A stretch of 64,000 bases of DNA from Sipunculus nudus (taxonomy: Eukaryota; Annelida; Sipuncula; Golfingiida; Sipunculidae): the NCBI GenBank assembly GCA_026874595.1, contig CM049320.1, positions 51,162,714-51,226,713 on the forward strand. The letters are read 5' to 3'. Each line of letters opens with the position of its first letter. Within the stretch, counting starts at the first letter, position 1. Below are positions 61,301-64,000 of the stretch, piece by piece. A model generated the notes under the pieces. That model was not told the origin of the DNA. It saw only the letters and a list, made by a program, of their open reading frames with translations, and searched no databases. Position numbers and translations under genes: made by a program.

Positions 61301-62594
61301 CGATGGCGTAAAAGAAGCAAGAGAGTCTCGGGTGGCATCAAACTCACATTGAGTATCTGGATCGGCACAGTGAAATGTGGGAAACCTGGGATCCAAATCT
61401 GGATGCCATCGCCTACCTGAGGGTAAATCCGTGTTTTTTGGGCGTTAAGAACGGGAACAGTGATACCCCCACTTAACTTCTAGTAATGTAAGCGTGATGA
61501 CTATTTGAATACAGTACTTGTTAAACTCATCACATTGAGAAGTCTAAGACCCTCAGTTGAGAAGTTAATGGACAAAGAAAGAGTGAGTAGTTGAAACTAC
61601 TCAGACTGAGGTCTCTCACGTGTTTTCAGTGATACCTTTTCATAAAAAAGTTACTTTTGAAAACAGCTAATGGTCTGTTTAATCATTAATTCATATCCAT
61701 GTTCGGTCATTTGATACTTATAAAAGTAATTCATTAATATCATTTCTATGACTGTGATTGCATCCATACCAAATACTGTACCACATGTGAATACACAACA
61801 GGAAATATTGTCTATCAGGTTAGACTTTGAAAATTAAAAGGCGCAATTATCTCTAAATGCCCCTGGTTAAAGATACCTTTTATAGAAGAAACATACTAAT
61901 TTTAACATTATCACCAAAGAGATATCACGTGATTGTCGAGTTTTAACGACGATATGGTTCTTATACACCCTTAATATACAAAAATAAAACAAGGTGAAAT
62001 GTATAAAACGTACACACAATGTTTTGATTTAATGCCATTTAATTACTCTGCTCCTTTGAACACTGAATGAGATCTCTGTGTTATGTACTTCTTCTGACAG
62101 AAAGGTGTTATCGTGCACGAGCTTGGCCATGCTGTAGGGCTCATTCACGAACATTCGAGACCAGATCGAGATGATTACGTGGAGATATTGAAACATAACG
62201 TAAACCTAACAGAGGAGGATTATAAAACTAACTTCGGGAAGGAATCATTCAAGACAATCAATACATATAACATCAAATATGATTACTTTAGTATCATGCA
62301 CTACGGTCCAAGGGTAAGTCATGAACATTAAGATTATGTTACCACCAAAAAATACTTTGGAAAACAAAGCTTATACTACATCATTAAAATAACTTAATTA
62401 TTACTATAGAAACCGAAGTATCTCTTAGAGGCTCCAATGCAAAATGTATACTTAGATTCTAAACCAGTGCCTAAACCAGTGCCTCACCAGTTATATACAA
62501 AAACACTAAAGGAGTGAACATGGGTGCTACAATAGCTAAAATATTGATGCCTTGTTAGAACCACAAAGAAATTATTCTAGACACACACACACAC

Positions 62595-62651
<57 letters not shown>

Positions 62652-62804
62652 TTAAAAGGATTTCTACCTTTTCTCAGTATTTTAGTAAGGGGTTCACGAT
62701 AACGATACGGACGAAGGACCCAAGTAAGCAGTATATCATAGGCAACCGCAAAGGTCTTTCATTCAGAGACAACAAGATAGTCAACCTGATGTATGAATGT
62801 AGCT
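35936..62804 (+). CDS. Astacin-family zinc metalloprotease (M12A), 8 exons, C-terminus not in window
   Basis: Exons: 35936-35968, 40215-40275, 44954-45047, 53442-53530, 55109-55229, 56314-56380, 62101-62313, 62678-62804, all GT/AG with consistent phases. Order of domains: hydrophobic signal sequence (exons 1-2), prodomain with a VVELDIVY stretch like the aspartate-switch FxGD motif, a basic activation site (RSKRK) before the mature start AIRDERRRW, then the catalytic domain. Zinc site HELGHAVGLIHEHSRPDRD (exon 7) gives three His and the catalytic Glu. The Met-turn is SIMHY, also exon 7, with an upstream YDYF. The four canonical cysteines are in YTCVKF, GCSS, DGCR and YECS. Secreted endopeptidase by family; possible roles include digestion, matrix or growth-factor processing, and the sequence does not choose among them. 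The gene continues past 62804 (split codon), so any CUB, EGF or ShK domains are unseen. Confidence 0.88.
36000..40200. other. Astacin intron 1, nothing firmly recognised
   Basis: AT-rich, with an (ATA)n/(TAT)n self-complementary tract at 37080-37120 and short stop-ridden frames. A CATC repeat sits near 39889. No mobile-element coding sequence recognised. Confidence 0.55.
40215..40275 (+). CDS. Astacin exon 2, end of signal peptide and start of prodomain
   Basis: Acceptor ttgttttcag, donor gtcagt. Encodes MVQYASSLTIDEQISAAAQK, ending one base into a codon. A likely signal cleavage falls after YASS or YAS. Confidence 0.6.
40384..41976. repeat. Expanded copy of the dispersed agctcagctgac repeat, with internal tandem units
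   Basis: Left end ttttagctcagctgactgta (40386-), right end gccaaagggccacttgttta (41957-). Between them the phrases 'gggcacaaatt', 'agcctagaatcttcta', 'tgggaggtca', 'aatctccttggaaacctgaa' and 'ggtcatgatgacctatattc' recur in the same order about eight times at irregular 130-280 bp spacing. The copy at 23.6 kb is about 455 bp and lacks this expansion. Confidence 0.75.
40965..41130. repeat. ~38-bp minisatellite within the expanded repeat
   Basis: Five imperfect copies of catgaccatgaaaaaaatga followed by aattaggtcat. Confidence 0.85.
42008..44950. other. Astacin intron 2, second part
   Basis: Starts with another left-end copy of the dispersed repeat (ttagttcacccgcttgtaat with tctgagctatagcgatcacc, 42010-42050). 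Includes a G18 run (43667-43684), a GC-richer zone with CpGs (43.7-44.5 kb) that carries a 135-codon open frame at 44065-44472 with no recognisable motif, and (TA)n at 44914-44932. Confidence 0.5.
44954..45047 (+). CDS. Astacin exon 3, prodomain with aspartate-switch-like motif
   Basis: The donor gtgagt is strong; the acceptor (acgagag) is weak and lies 20 bases after a (TA)n tract, so the left edge is uncertain. Encodes SRWRYSKEDEIVVVELDIVY and then KKREWMEMQQL. Phase fits both neighbours. An additional small prodomain exon between 40275 and 44954 cannot be excluded. Confidence 0.55.
45048..47597. other. Astacin intron 3 before the DIRS-like element
   Basis: No coding signal recognised. A short direct duplication (cacctaacagcatatgag at 45425, cacctaacagcatgtaaaac near 45488) is the only repeat I see. 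Confidence 0.5.
47598..47850. repeat. ~80-bp inverted repeat with 93-bp loop, abutting the DIRS-like element
   Basis: Arms 47598-47677 and 47771-47850. The inner 35 bases (47643-47677 against 47771-47805) are perfectly inverted, and the outer parts (ttctaaaattaa, cgagacttac, taagttga) match with scattered differences. The inner arm (ttctgtcgatcctcgagtcg and onward) is an aligned relative of the 37-bp terminal repeat of the neighbouring element, with about 26 of 37 positions shared. Confidence 0.85.
47933..48475 (-). pseudogene. DIRS-like tyrosine recombinase, catalytic domain
   Basis: Open for 177 codons on the minus strand. Catalytic residues visible: first Arg in LLTGQRGLYL, the HSTRAAATSAA block (H-x-x-R), and Trp in AGWSHSYTF at the His/Trp position. 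The nucleophilic Tyr is expected just after TF-x-x. There the frame meets a TAA stop (47942-47944) followed directly by two Tyr codons (47936-47941). So the domain is complete but for a nonsense codon immediately before the likely nucleophile. Confidence 0.82.
48652..49305 (-). pseudogene. DIRS-like RNase H C-terminus and linker to recombinase
   Basis: A 217-codon open stretch on the minus strand. It starts AAHLRRVNNTEADKPSR (the RNase H end, with the last acidic residue in EAD-SR), then DLFASRINDQFPGYISWEPD and PWWTNQPWFPRAM, motifs that typically follow RNase H in DIRS elements. A second frame (48967-48710) carries the start of the recombinase core-binding domain (ISERASKIIMQSWRKNTNRQ). Confidence 0.8.
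49800..50560 (-). pseudogene. DIRS-like reverse transcriptase (broken)
   Basis: On the minus strand: an N-terminal finger segment (NETETDIIQKEIEALLSKGV, near 50500-50440), palm motif A with the first Asp in CVDLKNAYYT (about 50225-50255), then the catalytic YIDD box at 50042-50053 within AYIDDFLLMGKTFEEC, and the following LGFVIHKDKS and KFCGFILDS motifs. Frame changes and stops separate the pieces, so it is not translatable. Confidence 0.8.
50752..53441. other. Astacin intron 3 after the DIRS-like element
   Basis: (TA)n at 50753-50780 right at the element border and at 51645-51682; a CT/TTTC-rich stretch 51370-51600. Nothing coding recognised. Confidence 0.55.
53442..53530 (+). CDS. Astacin exon 4, activation site and mature N-terminus
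   Basis: Acceptor aggaatag with a poor pyrimidine tract, donor gtaagt. Encodes RSRSKRK, then AIRDERRRWTNKEIPYVIKT. The RRxW...IPY pattern is the hallmark of the astacin N-terminus, and the basic run just before it is the likely propeptide cleavage site. Confidence 0.88.
53531..55108. other. Astacin intron 4, nothing recognised
   Basis: Ordinary AT-rich sequence. No repeats with clear ends and no coding motif. Confidence 0.6.
55109..55229 (+). CDS. Astacin exon 5
   Basis: Acceptor gatgtag, donor gtgagt. Encodes NTIEEKAMYAAFSEYHQYTC, then VKFRPRTSSDKNYITIEDGDG. It holds the first canonical cysteine (YTCVKF) and the YI-I--G-G strand. Confidence 0.92.
55660..56305. mobile_element. Inverted-repeat element with (TA)n ends in astacin intron 5
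   Basis: About 120 bases at 55708-55828 (agtcaagtataaatgagaag, tttcgactaac, ataggttgcacgagcttgcg, gctccttcatcaggtgacag, aagtggagtaa) recur inverted at about 56155-56272. A second inverted pair lies inside it (aatgcttgtaagctt at 56020-56034, reversed near 56140-56152). TA runs sit at both outer ends (55663-55682; 56271-56305). On the strand reading outward, a ctgatgaagga..gagctc phrase resembles the 3' tails of some retroelements, so both a foldback DNA element and head-to-head Penelope-type ends are possible. Confidence 0.65.
56314..56380 (+). CDS. Astacin exon 6
   Basis: Acceptor atatcaag, lying 8 bases after a (TA)n tract; donor gtatgt. Encodes CSSYEGMIGGPQDVTLGDGC and RS, with the second and third canonical cysteines, which form a disulfide pair in known astacins. 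Confidence 0.9.
56981..57520. repeat. 14-bp inverted cctgtcctgtcctg motif bracketing ~500 bp
   Basis: 56987-57000 (cctgtcctgtcctg) and 57499-57512 (its reverse complement), with similarity extending outward through a ttaat-g-gcct stretch. Could be the ends of a small TIR element; no target duplication is clear. Inside is a ctactcaaactgatgatgtg hairpin near 57050-57090. Confidence 0.4.
58057..58412. repeat. Two direct copies of a retroelement-like 3' end with (ATT)n tail
   Basis: 58057-58134 and 58320-58412 share gttg-aa-cct--cgtc-gcaacaa-gagactgataata, a variable (AAT)n tract, and ttattaaacaaattacaatgcc. Read on the minus strand each is ggcattgtaatttgtttaataaa, then (ATT)n, so an AATAAA signal precedes a simple-repeat tail. 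This lies directly downstream of the minus-strand recombinase of the second element and may be its 3' end. Confidence 0.7.
58470..59433 (-). pseudogene. Tyrosine recombinase of the second YR retroelement (frameshifted)
   Basis: Core-binding domain in 59433-59218 (LAPSTLKLYNAYVNEFKNFF) and 59221-59036, then the catalytic domain in 59039-58620. The frame ends at a TGA near 58619, but the next frame continues seamlessly with FRPSGAILAVSEKHD, then VINVGRWKTDSDFYEHYV (about 58615-58505), supplying the R, Trp and the Tyr nucleophile. So a single frameshift separates the catalytic tail from the domain. Confidence 0.78.
59816..60740 (-). pseudogene. Reverse transcriptase of the second YR retroelement (broken)
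   Basis: N-terminal part 60737-60366 (SWSTWVNIGAAEHVFSWIRE and GVSIPFVNSP, typical of DIRS-type RT starts). The catalytic box is SIYMDDILLPSE at about 60110-60148, and the following connection 60058-59816 carries TKQEFLGFVVD, IPGKK and ARSLARIAGQC. The pieces lie in different frames with stops. Confidence 0.78.
60950..61440 (-). pseudogene. Gag-like ORF of the second YR retroelement
   Basis: The minus-strand frame 61396-61133 (DPRFPTFHCADPDTQCEFDA, then KREDQQNAAVVAKCARYAET) continues after a frame change with phrases ending in SGFTPVSLTS (about 61010-61110). Assigned as gag-like by position before RT and resemblance to first ORFs of DIRS-type elements; no zinc knuckle is visible. Confidence 0.5.
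61441..62100. other. Astacin intron 6, segment between YR element and exon 7
   Basis: Contains a small hairpin, gagtagttgaaactactc (61583-61600), with a longer imperfect cctcagt..actgagg pair around it; otherwise unrecognised. Confidence 0.5.
62101..62313 (+). CDS. Astacin exon 7, zinc-binding site and Met-turn
   Basis: Acceptor cttctgacag, donor gtaagt. Seventy-one codons in phase 0. Contains VIVHELGHAVGLIHEHSRPD (zinc-binding His residues and catalytic Glu), the DRDDYVEI segment, and YDYFSIMHYGPR with the Met-turn and the Tyr that can act as fifth zinc ligand. Confidence 0.96.
62605..62647. repeat. (CA)n/(TA)n microsatellite before astacin exon 8
   Basis: A (CA)n run from 62581 passes into (TA)n at 62605-62647, ending 30 bases before the splice acceptor at 62677. 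Confidence 0.97.
62678..62804 (+). CDS. Astacin exon 8, end of catalytic domain
   Basis: Acceptor ttttctcag, donor gtaagt. Encodes YFSKGFTITIRTKDPSKQYI, then IGNRKGLSFRDNKIVNLMYE and CS. The final Cys pairs with the YTC cysteine in known structures. It ends one base into a codon, so at least one further exon follows; I do not find it before 64000. Confidence 0.92.
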
Positions 62805-64000
62805 GTAAGTATCAGACAATCCATACAAATAATACAATTACATTAAATACAATACAACATATATCGAATTATATAAACAGTGATATAACATGCACTTCTA
62901 AAGTACACTTGACACTTGACAATTTATAAGGGCAGCTGGATGTAAACAATTCTGATCCAGGGTACCGGTACTACAAGATAATTTTTTTAAGTGCATACTA
63001 AAGACCTAAAACTCATTTGATCTTGACTTTGTATTCATAGCTGTTTTATATAATATGAATATCATGGAAAGGATATAAATACAAATATTCAACATTATAT
63101 AAATACAAGAAAAATGTAACAGAGTGGTTTTAACTTATGCCAGGGCCAGTACATCTTTTTCACGACATGCGCGTGTTTTTGCAAGGTTCGGATCTACAGG
63201 GTTTGGATCAAATGACGATTATATCAAATATTCAGGTGTCTAATATTGATAAATACCAGATAAAATGCAATTATATTATAGCTAGATGTCTGCATATTTT
63301 TGCAATATAACAAAAAAGGAATTAACATAATTATTTTGTTGACGTACTTAGCATGGATTGTCAGATGTATATAGATACATTCAAAACATACAGCATTTCC
63401 ACGGTGACCCCTTTTTCGTTCAGGCTCTCGGTTGTCAAGAAGTTATGTCACTATTCCAGGGCCAAAAACACAACCGCTTTTGCCCTTGACAACCGTGCAC
63501 GTGTATGCTAATAGCCTCCGAATCACACATGTGAGATATATTCGATAGGTGTCGGTAGTGAAATGGAAAATGTCTATTATATACTGGAACTATCATGGTA
63601 ATAAAATCGAAAAGATAGAACTGCACAGGTCCAGAACTACAACAGCATTTTCCCAGGCATTCTTACAGGCCAAGTAAAAATTGTTTTTATAATTTACGCC
63701 TTACACATTTTTCTAATTTAACTGTGACTCTGTTTCGTGTGATTTTTTTTAATTGCATTTCTATTATTCAAGTTTTTGGAGGCCTGAATCCTGCAGAGTT
63801 ATGAAACCTTATATCTTTATATCCGATGTGATATTTACATGCTATATAATATATATGTTGCCGAATGCATTCGTGCATTTTTATTGAAAGTAAGCACAAG
63901 ACGTTACAGATGTCAATACGTAAAAATAAGTTAATATTTTAAGCTTTTCTTCACTATCAAAGAGTTTTAAGTCTGTGAAAGAAATGTGAAATATGCTGCT
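62805..64000. other. Astacin intron 8 to window end
   Basis: No exon with a convincing C-terminal astacin, CUB, EGF or ShK pattern was found. Short inverted ggctctcggttgtcaag (63422) / cttgacaaccgtg (63484) is the only structure noted. Confidence 0.5.

Larger units (their letters stand above)
58470..61440 (-). mobile_element. Second tyrosine-recombinase (DIRS/Ngaro-like) retrotransposon remnant
   Basis: On the minus strand, in order: gag-like segment (61440-60950), reverse transcriptase (about 60740-59816, YMDD at 60129-60140), and tyrosine recombinase (59433-58470). It shares little residue-level similarity with the element at 47.9-50.8 kb, so it is a different lineage. Termini were not established. 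It lies in astacin intron 6 and is also antisense to the host gene. Confidence 0.78.

Overview
This is a window from an animal nuclear genome. It is AT-rich, has GT-AG introns, long simple-sequence tracts and many decayed mobile elements, and shows no prokaryotic gene organisation. The element mix (tyrosine-recombinase retroelements, Ty3/gypsy fragments, TA-target TIR elements, tRNA-derived SINE, dispersed 'agctcagctgactataag' repeats) and the divergence of the two host genes suggest a lophotrochozoan, most likely a bivalve mollusc. The species is inference.

Region 1 (1-25,048, + strand): the 3' half of a TTI1 gene (TELO2-interacting protein 1, the HEAT-repeat scaffold of the TTT co-chaperone complex). 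Fifteen exons can be chained with fully consistent splice phases, from 699-824 to a terminal exon at 24980-25048 ending in TAA. They encode about 581 C-terminal residues; the N-terminal half lies before the window. The introns hold a tRNA-derived SINE (about 1757-2045), a 2.3-kb TIR element with CAGT-type ends (8869-11187), tandemly duplicated blocks (16.6-18.4 kb and 19.0-20.7 kb) and a 967-bp TIR element with a TA duplication (19503-20469) that split one tandem unit.

Region 2 (25,049-35,935): intergenic. It contains a plus-strand Ty3/gypsy integrase remnant (about 27.0-28.15 kb) with a 90-bp internal duplication, a nested palindrome at 29.83-29.91 kb, and a minus-strand Ty3/gypsy pol remnant (about 30.5-32.7 kb). 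The rest is low-complexity sequence.

Region 3 (35,936-62,804 and beyond, + strand): an astacin-family (M12A) zinc metalloprotease gene. Eight exons chain in phase: signal peptide, prodomain, and the whole catalytic domain with the HExxHxxGxxH zinc site, the SIMHY Met-turn and four cysteines at the canonical positions. The C-terminus is not in the window. Its introns contain two different tyrosine-recombinase (DIRS-like) retroelements, both antisense to the host gene: one at 47851-50751 bounded by 37-bp terminal inverted repeats, and one at about 58.47-61.44 kb with gag, RT and recombinase parts. They also contain a long inverted-repeat element (55.7-56.3 kb) whose AT tail lies directly against a splice acceptor.

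I see no clearly new coding system. The most interesting structures are the DIRS-like element with its adjoining related palindrome, the clean TA-flanked insertion, and the antisense recombinase elements and TA tracts inside the astacin gene. No tRNA gene, rRNA gene or CRISPR array was found. All coordinates come from reading the sequence by eye; exon edges were set by GT/AG sites and reading-frame phase.
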